Part shown: one piece after another, positions 12,591 to 26,210 of the stretch
Position numbering within the stretch: the stretch's first letter is position 1
Layout of the letters: every line of letters begins with the position of its first letter
Assembly (NCBI RefSeq): GCF_964340395.1
Contig: NC_135564.1
Location: forward strand, 11,812,391 to 11,857,890
Length of the DNA stretch: 45,500 bases
Origin: Glandiceps talaboti
Lineage: Eukaryota; Hemichordata; Enteropneusta; Spengelidae
Direction of reading: 5' to 3'
Notes under the pieces: model-generated
Told to the model about the DNA's origin: nothing
The model's input: the letters and a program-made list of their open reading frames with translations, nothing else
The model's database searches: none
Translations under genes and position numbers: made by a program

Positions 12591-14036
12591 ACGTATAGAT
12601 AAAAACCTACGATATGAAGTTGAGAAAATACCTACGAATTGCAGATTACATTTTGTACTCACAGAAATCATAGCAGACTAATTGCTAAGAGGTTGCATTT
12701 GTTTGGTGCATAGGTAATTATTTAGTAATCAACGCGAGTGTCTGTGATCAAGGAATATTATATAATCATCATGAATATTTACTTTGTGTCGGTGAAAAGG
12801 TCAAATGTCACATCAAATATCAGAGATACCATGAAAATGTTTGATAACGTATATTCATACCTACGTAATTTGACGAATGTTTGGCTAAGAAATAAATTGT
12901 TCTATTTGACATTTTGACTGTGATAAATAACTTTTTTTATGACAACTGAATTAATAGGTATGAAAAGTTGAAAGAGGTATGCTTATAACGTCATTAAACC
13001 ATTTCCCCCAACCAATAAACCCTTTGATGTTGCTGGGTTTTTTGTTCTGTAACACCTACATTTGGGCCGGGTGCCTTGAAGCCCAACCTATTAATCTATT
13101 AATCCCGAGAGCTTTCGTCTCTTTCTCTATATCTGTTACATTTCACATTTAATTAAGTTCCCCTTGTATCAGTTCTTTTTCAAAGGAAGAGAAGATATGC
13201 ATACAGAGGGTAAGTTCTTTTGATAGTCGGAATTAAATTCTGTTAATAAGGAGTCGTATGACCTGCTATGATTCCTCACACTCAAAGTCAAATAAAGAAA
13301 GGGCGTACAATTAGTTATTTTTTCCGGTTGCAAACGCAATTTTACCATAATGTGATGAATTCAATAGATCTGAAAACACTCAGTGTAATTGGTTTCATGC
13401 TGAAACATTTACTACCACTAGTAGTTCTGGCATCGTTAAGAAATCGATCACTAATGACTAATGCGTGAATAAATAATTTTCCTCGAGGACACGGAAACAC
13501 CTAACGTTTATTAAATATTGATAGTATTTCATACCCCGTGATGAATATTATGGGATATTAACCTAGTCTTGCTAATTCTAACCAATTGCCATGTCATACG
13601 TGGTATCAGTTGTTTGTGTAATCAAGTCGCAGAAACGTACTATTTAGCTTGAGAACTTGTTACCGTTTGTTTTAGTAGCACAGTCTCGAGTGAAACCAAT
13701 CGCGTCTATCGCACAATATCAATATGTTGAGTACAGTTGATAATTATAAAGTTTTCGTTGCCAGACAAATTAGACAGTTGAAGTAATATCATATTAAATA
13801 TTTTTAAAAAAAAGAAGAGCTGTGTATTATTTCCATATCCTGTCCAACGTTGAAGTAATACATTAAAGTAAAGAACACCCGGTAATATCACTATGAACAT
13901 GCTTTACAATAACGTCAAATGCAATTAGTTTAAATTTCTTAATGATTGTGGAATGCCTTTATTCATGGCTGGTGGTCTCGTTATGTAATTGCTAATGTTC
14001 ATCTTCGTCTCAATGGGGTTTTTCCAACATTTCAAC
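12591..14036. other. intergenic, no gene recognised
   Basis: AT-rich. A hairpin-like stretch (GGGCCGGGTGCCTTGAAGCCC) at about 13063 may be another retroelement tail, but nothing supports a gene. Confidence 0.5.
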
Positions 14037-14560
14037 CTGCACTAGCTGCAACTGATATTTTTTCATCAAATAACTGAGATACATTCACTGAAAATTGGTC
14101 AAGTTCTTATAAAAAGGCATTGTATCTGTTCATAAGAGGTCAATATTATCTGTATGTAGTGTAGTGGCAAGGTTAAATCTTAAGCGAAAGCTCGGTTTTC
14201 AATCTGTCATATTAATATTTTACTAGTTGTAACTGGAGTATCAGTTTTCAATCAATTAACCACAATATATTCAATGAAAAAAATACCAATAATTAGACAT
14301 TGTAATGTTAAGCAATGGTCGATATTATCCAGACGCAGTACAGAAACAGATTGAAATGAAATCGCGATTGTCGTTGAGGGAGCTGATTTTGGGGTGCGGA
14401 CCCAAAAATCAATTTGATATTATTTATCGTGTATATAGCTACAAAAAATACGTTTACCCATAGTTGACGCAATACTTTTCGTTGTGGACGATATTACGAG
14501 TAATTCATTGTACCTAAAACAAAACATTTAAAAAAAAAGTTCAAGTTGCAGCTGGTGCAG
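14037..14560 (+). mobile_element. MITE family 1, full-length copy
   Basis: It starts CTGCACTAGCTGCAACTG and ends CAAGTTGCAGCTGGTGCAG, so the ends are near-perfect inverted repeats of about 18 bases. The 524-base interior aligns with 27461-27928 over its whole length and with 22501-22732 over the right half; shared blocks include GGTCGATATTATCCA and GATTTATCGTGTATA-like strings. There is no coding capacity, so it is a non-autonomous DNA transposon. A target duplication is not obvious. Confidence 0.75.
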
Positions 14561-15999
14561 AAGTGATGTCTTATAAGAAGTTGTGTTTAATCTATAATCG
14601 ATATTCTAATCATATAGATTGGTCTACTATCCCGAAGACGTCAAAGATAAACAACCTTTAAATTTCCTGGGTTTTTTGGTGCAAAGGGGAAATGATAACA
14701 ATTCTCTTTTCTGCGCCAAATTTGATTATGCATGAAATTAGGTCAAAAGTGAGAGTCAATGTGACGTCAACAATAAGATACATATACGTCGTTTGAATTC
14801 TAAAAACTGGTGAACACACAGCTTTAATAATGAGCTCAATACTTATACATAGCACTCTCTTGAAGTAATGAAAACCGAGGTCAATACATTTCAAATCTAG
14901 AAAGGGCTTCTTTCATGTAAATGTATCTAGCAACGATATTAATATAAATCATTTATACATGTCAACAATACGTATACATTTGTTTAAAAAGAAATGCAGA
15001 GATATAGGAAAACTCACATTTCATTGAGAATATATGACAGGTAATTTACAGGAATACGTTATGCTTTCAGCTCACTGGGGATGTTATCAGAGTACTACTT
15101 CACTTCTACGATTTGTATGTTATCTTCCAAATTTCTCATCTTTCGTTTCTCAGCGTCATAGATATTTCATTATACTATATAATACTCGAGGGATATTCAA
15201 CACACACAAGAAAACATGTACATATGAACTCGATAAGTTAAAGAACAATAAAATGCTTCAAGCATAGAATGATGAAAATGTCCTTTGCGCCTTCAGAAAT
15301 CGTACCATTATTCTGTTTTAAAGATAATCAGCTCTGCGTTTAGTTTGAAATTAACAAAAAAAAAACTTCGGTTTCTCATTTAGTAGGACTGAAGTCTGAC
15401 TGCCAGGCTGTTTTGAATATTGCAACCTTCTTCTCCCGCAACTTATATTTTTCCAGGTGGCATCACTCTATTCCAAAAAGTCGAAGCGTCAGAGTTTATT
15501 GTCGAGTTATCTCTTGAGATGATTCTATATATGTGTGAGCGTGGTATATGTGTGTGTACAGTCCGAAAGCAACATCACATTTCCAGTTACCCAGTAACAG
15601 GTTGCAATTTAAAGGTAAACAACTTATAGCTATATAATGAATTGATTAAATTACTGCATTTACAGAAATAAATAAACTCGTGGATCGTGTGATATCCCTG
15701 TTTCTAAAGATTAGGGTTTTGAATTTGAAGCTAATTCTGTATTCGATGTTGTGGCCTAGTATGTATTTAGATTCAAGAGCTAGAGACCTTATACTGGAAA
15801 CAATTATTTTACTGTATAACCTTTATACATGATAAGTACTTCATTCTTGTCTACTGCATTTCTGCATCAGTTACAATGTATTTCTAAGAGCTAGAATTCA
15901 AGCTAATGACATCAACAGTGCATGGTAGTCGGTTTCTATTAAGAACTCTTCATATCTCTAGGATGGAATCTGTTCCTTACTTAAACACGAAGCTTGTCC
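14561..15999. other. intergenic, no gene recognised
   Basis: AT-rich sequence with a TGACGTCA palindrome at 14762. No convincing coding or repeat structure. Confidence 0.5.
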
Positions 16000-16151
16000 A
16001 CAACACAACACAACACAACACAACACAACACAACACAGCACAGCACAACACAACACAGCACAGCACAGCACAGCACAACACAACACAACACAACACAACA
16101 CAGCACAGCACAGCACAACACAACACAACACAACACAACACAACACAACAA
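16000..16151. repeat. (CACAA)n/(CACAG)n pentanucleotide array
   Basis: About 30 five-base units switching between ACACA-A and ACACA-G forms in blocks. Since five is not a multiple of three, frames through it cycle in all directions and are not genes. Confidence 0.98.
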
Positions 16152-16302
16152 ATCGAGAGATTCAAAACCGTGCTTTCTCTCACTATACACTACCTACAGA
16201 TAACAGTGACCACTAATTTACAGATACGATGACTTTTCATATGTTTGAAATTGACCAATTTTAGTGAATATGTAGTTGGTATATTGATTTTAAAAAATGC
16301 CT

Positions 16303-16320
16303 CAGTTGCAGCTAGAGCAG
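16303..16320 (+). mobile_element. terminal fragment matching MITE family 1
   Basis: CAGTTGCAGCTAGAGCAG is preceded by TTTTAAAAAATG, as at the right end of the 14037-14560 copy. Only the end is recognisable. Confidence 0.4.
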
Positions 16321-16561
16321 ATTTGCGAGTAATAAAGTAATGACAAAGGCCAATTATGTCACGTCTGTCTGATATACGTGTCTTCTGATGGTAGTCGCCA
16401 TTTGACAAAGTTAAGCTAAACGTGGAAATATGATGGATATCCAATTAACGCTGTTCGTGCCTCAGAATTAACAGGTATTCAACCATTCAACTGTTTCTGT
16501 TTTCAAGCACACTTTAATAGGGGTCACATTGCAATATATTTGAATAAAGAACATATATGCA
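16321..16561. other. no feature seen
   Basis: Unique AT-rich sequence between the MITE end and the next microsatellite. Confidence 0.4.
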
Positions 16562-17705
<1,144 letters not shown>

Positions 17706-17821
17706 TGTGTGTCTATGTGTGTGTATGTATGTATGTATGTATGTATGTATGTATGTATGTATGTATGTATGAATGTATGTGTGTGTGTGTGTGTGTGTAT
17801 GTGTGTATGTATGTATGTATG

Positions 17822-17855
<34 letters not shown>

Positions 17856-17875
17856 TTTATGTATTTACATGTATA
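17706..17875. repeat. (GTAT)n/(GT)n microsatellite
   Basis: GTAT tetramers flank a GT dinucleotide core. Open frames here arise from the repeat. Confidence 0.97.
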
Positions 17876-18204
17876 TGTGTGGTGCGCTGAAAATTATGTG
17901 TTGAAATTATGTGTCAAATTCTACAGTGATCGGTCTTACGTTCAAATGTTTACATATTTGAATGGCAATAGCATAAGATACTTCCCAAACAACCTTGACA
18001 CTTTAAACAAACTTGACACTCGGGTAAACACACAAGGAAAAGAGTGTAATATTTAATTAGTTAATAACATGTAGCAGGTAATGTCCTGTGAGTACTTTAT
18101 AATATGTATTTAGTATCTAAAAATTAATTATTATGATTAATTTTGAAGTGTTTTGGGTTCATTCTGTTGTTTTCGTAGAATCCATGTCCGTTGATACCAA
18201 GGTT

Positions 18205-18429
18205 TTCATTCATTCATTCATTCATTCATTCATTCATTCATTCATTCATTCATTCATTCATTCGTTCGTTCGTTCGTTCGTTCATTCATTCATTCATTCA
18301 TTCACATACACATGCATGCATGCATATACATACATACATACATACATACATACATACATACATACATACATACATACATACATACATACATGCATACAGC
18401 AAACACGGCTAAACATAAGCAAACAGACA

Positions 18430-18461
<32 letters not shown>

Positions 18462-18462
18462 G
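18205..18462. repeat. (TTCA)n-(TTCG)n-(TTCA)n, (CATA)n, (AC)n microsatellite cluster
   Basis: Three successive arrays: TTCA with an internal block of TTCG units, CATA/CATG tetramers, then AC dinucleotides. Confidence 0.98.
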
Positions 18463-19821
18463 GCAAAAAATGTGGTCGACGTACACTTTATTTCTAGATT
18501 AGACTCTATAACTTAAGCTCGGTCAAATAATTGATTCTACATGTATATATGTGTTTTAATTACGTTCTGCCTCAGTTACTGTAGCAATGTGAACCAAATA
18601 CTGCAATATCGATATAACACAGTTCTGACAGTTTAAGTATGTGTCAGTCTTTGTCATATATAACTGTCTTATTTTGTAACGAGCTCAAGTACACTGCCAC
18701 TAATAAAGTTAGCTTTTCTGTCCCAATCATTTACTAAATAATCTCTCAGGGTCGGATTAAAAAAATAAAGAGGTCTGACCTCCGATCATTCAAATGAAAG
18801 TCGGTTTAATTTGTTATCGAGCGTAGAAAAACATCTCAAGTTATGCTGTTAACTTCTTGTTTTCGTAACATTTGTAAAAATATTAATTAGTCAACAGTCT
18901 TCTCACTTGAATAAGAGACCAGTGAATTATTGAAGATTAGAATGCAGGCGTAAACCAGTATGTGAATATACATCAATGTTGATTGAATCTATTTGGATTG
19001 GCTTCTAAAAATATTATAAAGATAACAGTTTAGAATGTATGCTATTTGTAGTACAATCGTCGCCTCTATTCTAACTTGAATTGATATTTGTGTTTTTCAG
19101 CGTCCAGCATCACACTATCCTGAAGAGTTTGACTCACATGAACAGGTCAGGTCCAGTCAAGAAAACAAGCAATTAATTAGGTTTGTCATAGGCATAGCTA
19201 GCAGTCTTACTTCCAGTTTCATTATACCAATAACAGGATGTATAGAAAATGACGTCAGGAATTGTTATTTTTATGAATTGAATTATTCTAAAGTATTGAA
19301 TTACTGAAACTAGAAATTGCACACAACTTGTTTGACTGCAGTGTGTACACTAAACGTATATTTATAACTATATGTATTCCTTTATTGCAGAAATACAGAA
19401 AAAGTGTGTTTATTCGTAGAATTTCCTTGTATCTTCTCTTAAAGCTTTCATCTATTAAACAAAAAACATTACATCTATCACGTCTTGTGAAGCTACTCGC
19501 CAACGTTTGATCTGTTCACTACGGACGCTGCTATATTTGTGAATGAAATGGATTAGTTTTCTGCAAAGATCGGTCGTTTTCAGCAGAATGAGTTATTCAT
19601 CTCGCTTTATGACTAACATATTTTGTTTATTTCCATGGAAACATAACAATAAGCGATAATCCCGGAAATTCCATGCGACTTATTAGATCGACGCAGCTCA
19701 ATGTCAAATATTTGTTGGATGTCAGAGATTCAGTAGATATTAATCACAATTCAATGTGTCAGTCTATGTTTTTTTTCAATACCCTTTTCGAGGTAGTAAG
19801 AATCTGTTGTACACCCCTAGA
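18463..19821. other. intergenic, no gene recognised
   Basis: AT-rich unique sequence with TGACGTCA at 19250. No supported gene. Confidence 0.5.
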
Positions 19822-19885
19822 CTATGTATGTATGTATGTATGTATAATGTTAATAATGTTGGGTTCATATGTATGTATGTATGTA

Positions 19886-19952
<67 letters not shown>

Positions 19953-19971
19953 ATGTATGTATGTATGTATG
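19822..19971. repeat. (GTAT)n-(GT)n-(GTAT)n microsatellite
   Basis: Same composition as the 17706 array: GTAT tetramers on both sides of about 25 GT units. Confidence 0.97.
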
Positions 19972-20329
19972 ATATATAAGAAGTAGTAACTAGACAAGCA
20001 TAACTATATATATAAGCTATTTTGTTTCCAACAATATGCTGTTGACATATGACGGTAATTGGACTTGCATTTTTTATAACTCCTCGAAACACCTGAGACT
20101 TCATATTCAAATTTCTGGTTGTTCACTTCTAAATAGGAAAGAAAAACATGACGAACATACAAAAGAAGACACACAGTTACAAGCACACTATTAAAGACAA
20201 AGTGCCTGAATACATTGACTAGAACGTTATCCTTGATATGATTTTTAATCAAGTCATCTTGCCATTGTATTTTCTTAATGATATCAATACTAAAACGTTC
20301 GTTGTCAATTTTTTTTAAATTTAATTTTA

Positions 20330-20895
20330 TTATTTTATTTATACTCGGTTTAAAAAGTAGCACAAACGTGCTAATACATCCGAGATGTAAAATATAAATA
20401 AAAAAACTACAGTAAAGCCGTCATGAAGATAACATACACATCACAATAATAACTTATATACCAAACAAAACAAACCAACAACAAAGACTCAAAAGACACA
20501 TTCAACATTAAAACCTAGAGCTGATATATAAAATGATGGAAATCACATTGCGTATTAAGTCGTCCAACAACACTAAATTACAAGTAAAACATGGGTTGAG
20601 AGACATTGCCTTGCTTTATTTTACGTTTGAAAGACGCTAGATCATTATCAGCCATCCTTAAATCATTACTCAGTTTATTCCAAATTGCTGGTGCCTGATA
20701 CGAAAAAGAGTGCAAGCCGTATTTGGTGGTATGAACTCTTGGAATTTCCAATATGTTATTCCCCCCCCCTTAAATTATGAGTAGTAGCCCTAGGTGTGAG
20801 CATGTCAGTGATGTAAATAGGAGCGGTACCTGTTATATACCAAATATCAGGTTTAATGATGATGTCATCACCAATCAAATTTATCAATTGCCACA
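20330..20895 (-). mobile_element. non-LTR retrotransposon 3' part (ORF2 C-terminus and tail)
   Basis: The minus-strand translation from about 20895 reads LINLIGDDIIIKPDIWYITG, then APIYITDMLTPRATTHNLR, a one-base slip in a nine-G run at 20761-20769, then NNILEIPRVHTTKYGLHSFS, APAIWNKLSNDLR and LASFKRKIK, ending at a stop at 20578-20580. This is the end of a CR1/L2/jockey-type ORF2. An A-rich tail (AATAAAATAATAAAATTAAA on the minus strand) lies near 20315-20345. The slip and the missing 5' part make it non-functional. Confidence 0.75.
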
Positions 20896-21059
20896 AATTA
20901 TGTGTTGAGGAATATATTTCAAACATATTATCTTAGGCATTTGGATACGGTGTATTCAAAAGTTATGAACCAACACACAGTGTTATCTGATATGGTTGCT
21001 ATTTACAAAGGATGTCGACCTTCTCATGAAATATTAACATACGGTAATATGGAAACCAT

Positions 21060-21340
21060 CATCCACAGATTCATATATATAAGTTTCCCGTGCAAGTAAA
21101 TCCATTATGGCTTCCCACAAGAATCTATTTTTGATCCCTTTATATTTTTTTAATGTATATATGAACGATATTACAAATTCCAGAGTTTCGGCGTTTGCAA
21201 ATATTAACAGTAATGGAAGGCAACTGTATTTATCTCACTTTGATAAATTCCAACTTTCAAAAAGGTTTTTGATTGGTGTCGGGCAAACAAACTCACGGTC
21301 AATGCTGGAACCACCAATTTTACGATCATGAAAACACTCA
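21060..21340 (+). mobile_element. non-LTR retrotransposon RT fragment, opposite orientation
   Basis: The plus-strand translation gives YGFPQESIFDPFIFF, then after a frame change VYMNDI, and further on WCRANKLTVNAGTTNFTIM. These match the RT blocks GxPQGSxLGPxLFxxYxND and W(L)xANKLxLNxxKTxFxxx, in order. Frame changes and a decayed catalytic block show it is dead. It lies next to, and points against, the 20330-20895 fragment. Confidence 0.7.
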
Positions 21341-21442
21341 GTAAACACTTAAACTTTGGAAATCGGCGGGAGCGCATTAGGCCTAATAAAAAGAAACAGG
21401 CTTGTAGAGACGAAAAACCCTACTTGATTTTCTTCTACCCTG

Positions 21443-21444
<2 letters not shown>

Positions 21445-21520
<76 letters not shown>

Positions 21521-21587
21521 ACTATAAACTATTGCGCTCTGCCACTGCGGTATAGAGCACTGTCTTAGCAGATTGATACTCACCGAG

Positions 21588-21669
<82 letters not shown>

Positions 21670-21735
21670 CGATCGATCGATCGATCGATCGATTGATTGA
21701 GTGATCGTTCGTTCGTTCGTTCGATCAATCAATCA
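21445..21735. repeat. (AT)n, (AT)n, (CGAT)n, (TTCG)n microsatellite cluster around a tRNA-like scrap
   Basis: Two long AT arrays (21445-21515 and 21589-21664) are separated by about 70 unique bases. CGAT, TTGA and TTCG tetramers follow. The unique part contains GGTATAGAGCACTGTCTTAGCA, similar to the D-arm and anticodon-loop region of tRNA-Ala(AGC), but the anticodon stem does not pair. It may be a SINE head. Confidence 0.8.
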
Positions 21736-22500
21736 CATGCCTGCTTTCCCCTGTTGTATATTGCCAAGATCCCATTGTATACACACATTATGTATTTATT
21801 TCGTATACAAATGTCACGCCCTTATGATCAGTAGTTTACTGAAGAAGAAGTGTCGTTGAACTGAAAGTTTGGTACAAATTTATAAAAAGAATATTGAACT
21901 CAAATTGTAATTATTACATCACATGATTAAGAAATGGTAAAAGTGACGTCACTAGGAATGTTCATAATTGATGTAATAATCAAGTCGGTTTTAGTCACAG
22001 TATCTACACAATTTTATTCTGTCTATCTCTGAACTTTTTTGTTTTCTTCTCAGAAGAAAGTTTAGGCAAGGTTTCCTTTTGAATTTTTGAAAGTACAGTT
22101 CATTTGCCCAGTAGTATATGTACGGGAGACTATTGTAAACTTGACCGTAAGATATGCGTCGTGTCGCTCAGCCCGTATTCGTTTTGCTCCTAAAAGGGTT
22201 GAAAGGTGAAAGGATTGGCCGATACGTGAGGGCGTCCCGTCACGACGTACTTTACATGATCTTCCAGACTAATGAAATGGCACTATATAGATGATTTAAC
22301 TGTAAAACTTGTCACGTTGAAGAAAATTCAACATTATCACGGATAACAGTTTAATTTTTCAAAACTATGGTCAATGAATATTACACTTAAATGTTACATC
22401 GTGGCGGTAAAAAAATGCGAGTCTTCGTGCCAACCGTTTCACGTAGTATATGCGTCCGGACGTCCATATCTGACTACTAGATGTGAACTGGAAACGTATT
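21736..22500. other. intergenic, no gene recognised
   Basis: AT-rich unique sequence with a perfect TGACGTCA at 21944. Nothing coding is supported. Confidence 0.5.
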
Positions 22501-22732
22501 GGTTTATATTATCCATAAGCAGTATAGAATTACAGGTTGAAATAGTTATTGCCGCTGAGGGCGAGCTGATTGTTGGGTGCAGGTCCAAAAATATGTTAAT
22601 TTGATTTATCGTGCATAAAGCTACAACGGTACATTTATCCACATGTGATTCGATACTGTTCGCGGTGTATGGTATTACCGAGCAAAAATAAGTTTATTGT
22701 ACCTAACAAAATATTTTTGGAAAAAAAAAGTT
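22501..22732 (+). mobile_element. MITE family 1, left-truncated copy
   Basis: It aligns with the right halves of 14037-14560 and 27461-27928: TATTATCCATAAGCAGTA, then GAGGGCGAGCTGATTGTTGGG, then GATTTATCGTGCATAAAGCTAC, then TTTATTGTACCTAACAAAAT. The left inverted repeat is missing and the right end is degraded. Confidence 0.65.
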
Positions 22733-23262
22733 CCACTGAGTTGGCTCGGAACTTACTTGTCTGTGTTCGGATACCAGATCTGGTAATACGACGGAGTACA
22801 TGTATATTGTCATAGTGGATGGTCTTTGATATTGTGCTTGCATTGCACAATAAATGATATATTAAGAATGAGAATTTTCAAACTTACTGGCCAAAGTATT
22901 GTCGTTCCACTGAAAATGAATAATAATATAATTTCTTACAAAGGCGCACTACACTGCGACCCTAGTGCTCTTTTCAATATTCAAAAAGGAAGAAACAATG
23001 GATAAGTTGACAAAAAATAACAACTTACGTGGTTAAAAGTGAAAAACAAAATATTACAATGTAAACAAAATTACAACAATAATGTAAATTACGTCCCTAA
23101 AATAATATTACATAGTTTTCGTTGCACAAAAATCACACCCGGTAATATTGCTTTAACGTTTTCCGTTTAAAAGATTGTACCGTATCCGAGCGAAATATTG
23201 GAACTGATTCCACAGAATTCAGAGGATAATCATAGACTGGATGGTCTACGGGATAGTGAAGG
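22733..23262. other. intergenic, no gene recognised
   Basis: AT-rich unique sequence; nothing supported. Confidence 0.4.
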
Positions 23263-23267
23263 TACAA

Positions 23268-23539
23268 CCTAGCTGCAATAATTGTAGCGTTTGATGTGAT
23301 TTTGAGGGTTTTTTCGTCTGTTTTTGTGCCTTTTCTCGTTCCGAAGTTTAACCCGAATCAAACGCTACAATTCCTCTAACGCAAACACAAATAGACGAGA
23401 CCGATGGGTCAACGTACTGCCCGTTTCAAAATTCTGCATGCCTTGCTACATTTGCCGATTTTGACGGAACGAAAAAACGCACAAAAACAGACGAAAAAAC
23501 CTCGAAATCACATCAAACGCTACAATTATTGCAGCTAGG
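23268..23539. mobile_element. MITE family 2 with TACAA target duplication
   Basis: Long inverted repeats of about 80 bases: the left end runs CCTAGCTGCAATAATTGTAG and the right end is its reverse complement ending TTGCAGCTAGG. It is flanked by TACAA at 23263-23267 and 23540-23544. The 272-base element has no coding capacity. The repeats are nearly identical and the duplication is intact, so the insertion is probably recent. Confidence 0.85.
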
Positions 23540-23544
23540 TACAA

Positions 23545-26104
23545 CCCTATTTCTGTATACCAGTATGCAGTGAAAATCGTTACACAACTTTCGACACCAC
23601 GGCACTACGGACGAGGTGAGTTGGGAATAGCGCCCTCATCAAGTTGTTTTTCATAACGACCCGACGATATGCAAACTACTTTCACTTAGAGTCACCTGTT
23701 GTGAGTGGTAGGTGAAGTGATGTCGTTCTGTCGGCTCAGCTGAGTACGTTTTACTGAGTGAAGGAAGGAGTAAAATAGTACATTTAGGAAAGTGCAGGTT
23801 AGTTCTTAGATCATATAATTACATGTGATTTCATTTCATTCGGCTTTTGCCCTTTGCCGGAATTTTCAGCGCGTCGCCTTTATGTTTCGCCTTGAGCATA
23901 GTCAAGCACATAAATGTTACGTAATATATGAACGACCTGAGTGTCGTGTTTACGGCCGATTTATAAGTATCGATATGTGCTTATGTGAATCTCATTCTTG
24001 GGAATTTAACCTCAATGTACAGAGAATTACAAGAAAACGTCAACAATCTCAACAAGTAAACAGTGTGAGTTATGTTGCTAATGGTCCTACCGACTAGACA
24101 CGCCCAAATACTGCTGGAACATGTTATGTGTGTATAGCCTCCTTTCTCGGTCATTACTCAGTTCCTAAACATCTGAGACAAATCATGAAACAATCTTCCA
24201 ACCTCTCAACTTTTCTATGACGATTTTCTTTGTAACGTTTTTGCTAAAATGTCGATAGAAGGACCTTCCTTCTACCATCCGTGTTCCCAGTACATGGCAT
24301 CAAATATTTCTATACGGGTATTGTTTGAATTTGTAAAGTTGGTCTACAATAACAGCACCCATACTTGTTTCTTTGTAGTCGATTCACGTTACATAATCAC
24401 TACACCGACACTGCATTGAAAGACAGAATGAACTCCTGACGTGGCATAGGTAACATGAATTGTTTGGTTGAACTCCTACCATTCCATAGTATGGTTAATT
24501 GATTGACAATCTGCTCAGTATTGTTATGTACGCGTACCACAGAAAAATTGTTCTACATATGAAAATATCGTATCGTCATGATTGTCTTGTATAAAGTAGT
24601 AAAGTATAAACTGTATGAACTATTTTTTACAGAAAATTTAATGCAGTCACGTTTGTAAACCAATTGATTAAAAATTCGATAGTAAAACAAGCTGTAAAAC
24701 TAAATATTGTCTATCAGTATCACTATCCGTCACTTGTCTATCTTGAATATAAATACTACCCGTTCCGTGTTGTGTTCACTCGCATAAACCAATAAAAGAC
24801 TGCAAATTCGACACGCATTAAAACAGCAAGATCACAGACTATTGTTACATTTTTGTCTGATGCAGACATGCGGGCGTCAAAGTGTTGATTTCTGCAAATT
24901 AGTGATCATATGTAGACTGTATTTCAGCATAGGGGTATTAGGGGAGTTGGTTCTACTTCCATGGTTTAAGAAACGAAAACGGTTGTCACGTGATCTGAAT
25001 TCAGGATGCTACATTCAGTGCTAATTGATTCTTAATCCGAAGAAATACAGACAGTTACAATAATGAACCCGAACAGTTTCTGAAATGAACTGTAATCGGT
25101 AGCTCGGATTGGCCTGTAACATGTGGCGACATATCTAGCGTTCTGGTTCAGAGCCATGTAATAATTACTTGTTGAAAGAAAAAGACAGAATAAAACAGTT
25201 CGGGTTTATTAATTTGGGAATTCGTCATGCTTATTCTAAATTTTTATTTCCTGTCACACTCAATGTAATTATTTGCATAATTATATTTGTATGTTCTTGA
25301 AGTTAATAATGGTAACTTTATCTTGTATGTCAGGTGATCAGAAGTAAATGGATTCATTCAACTTGAATTTGTCGTATATATTTTGTTTTTATGATTACTG
25401 ATGATAAACGTGTCCATATTTATGAATACATTAACAGACAGTTGATCGCAAACAGTTCAATTATTCTCTACGACTCTTGCTTGCTTGATTGGTTAATTTT
25501 ATTTGGCAAAACAATATTCGGAAACCATACACTGAAAAGGATATACAATACAGCTATCACATTTACATGCAAGATACAACAGATACATCACTGAATACCT
25601 TTACCGAGGATGATTTACACAAACAAGTTTTAACAACTTATTTCCACTGTGGTCCTCACATAGAATATCACATGAAAATACAATACGTTACATAACCACA
25701 TGCCCAAGCAGGAAATTTTTTACTTGTCTGTGACGTCACCTATCGACTGTGACACAATCATTTTTAGGTAAAGTTTGTCATTTTGATAATCATTTTAACC
25801 TACCTACATTGTTAGCCTGGTAATGTACACTGAGATTGAGTGTCCTGCACTTTTGTGATTTGTTTATATCTAGAAATGTGTGAAAGAAATGTCTTCATCT
25901 CAAAATGTCGTTGGTATACATTTAACAGCAATCGCAATTACATATAATGCCTTCACATTTTTTATCTATTGGAGTATGCATCTCTATAAAAGAATTTAAT
26001 TCTGTTGTTACGTTTGTTTGTTTTACAGGGTTCGTCTTGGGTTATTGACAGCCGTTTCTTTGTTTTTGCATTTACTGTTACAGTAGAAGTTCTGTAACAC
26101 AATC
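23545..26104. other. upstream region of the sulfotransferase gene
   Basis: No recognisable coding sequence. A TATAAAAG lies at 25984 and a TTTTACAG/GG at about 26023-26031 could be the acceptor of a 5' UTR intron. TGACGTCA is at 25731. Confidence 0.5.
25984..25991 (+). promoter_or_regulatory. possible TATA box of the sulfotransferase gene
   Basis: TATAAAAG stands 121 bases before the start codon, on the coding strand. It would place transcription start near 26013. If the TTTTACAG just downstream is a real splice acceptor, this TATA is not the promoter. Confidence 0.3.
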
Positions 26105-26210
26105 ATGGTGAAACTTTGTCAAAGAAGACTTAAACTGTATTTCTTGATATGTGCCGTGTCCATCGTTAGTGTGCTGACTGTGTACAAGTCTGTGCCAGAG
26201 CCATACGACA
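26105..26210 (+). CDS. carbohydrate sulfotransferase (CHST8-14/HNK-1ST family), exon 1
   Basis: The ATG at 26105 has A at -3 (ATCATGG). It encodes residues 1-35 and one base of codon 36: a short basic tail (KLCQRRLK) then a hydrophobic span LYFLICAVSIVSVLTVY, a type II signal anchor as expected for a Golgi sulfotransferase. The donor is CGACA/GTAAGT, phase 1. It joins exon 2 through an Asn codon. Intron 1 (26211-27997) contains two inverted-repeat elements. Confidence 0.85.

Noticed and set aside
15906-16232. Overlapping frames on both strands rich in Thr-Gln-His or Cys-Val-Leu
   Set aside because: They come from the CACAA/CACAG pentanucleotide array; all frames stay open because the unit lacks stops.
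23825-24097. Plus-strand open frame of 90 codons upstream of the sulfotransferase gene
   Set aside because: No family resemblance and no splice sites linking it to the sulfotransferase start exon.
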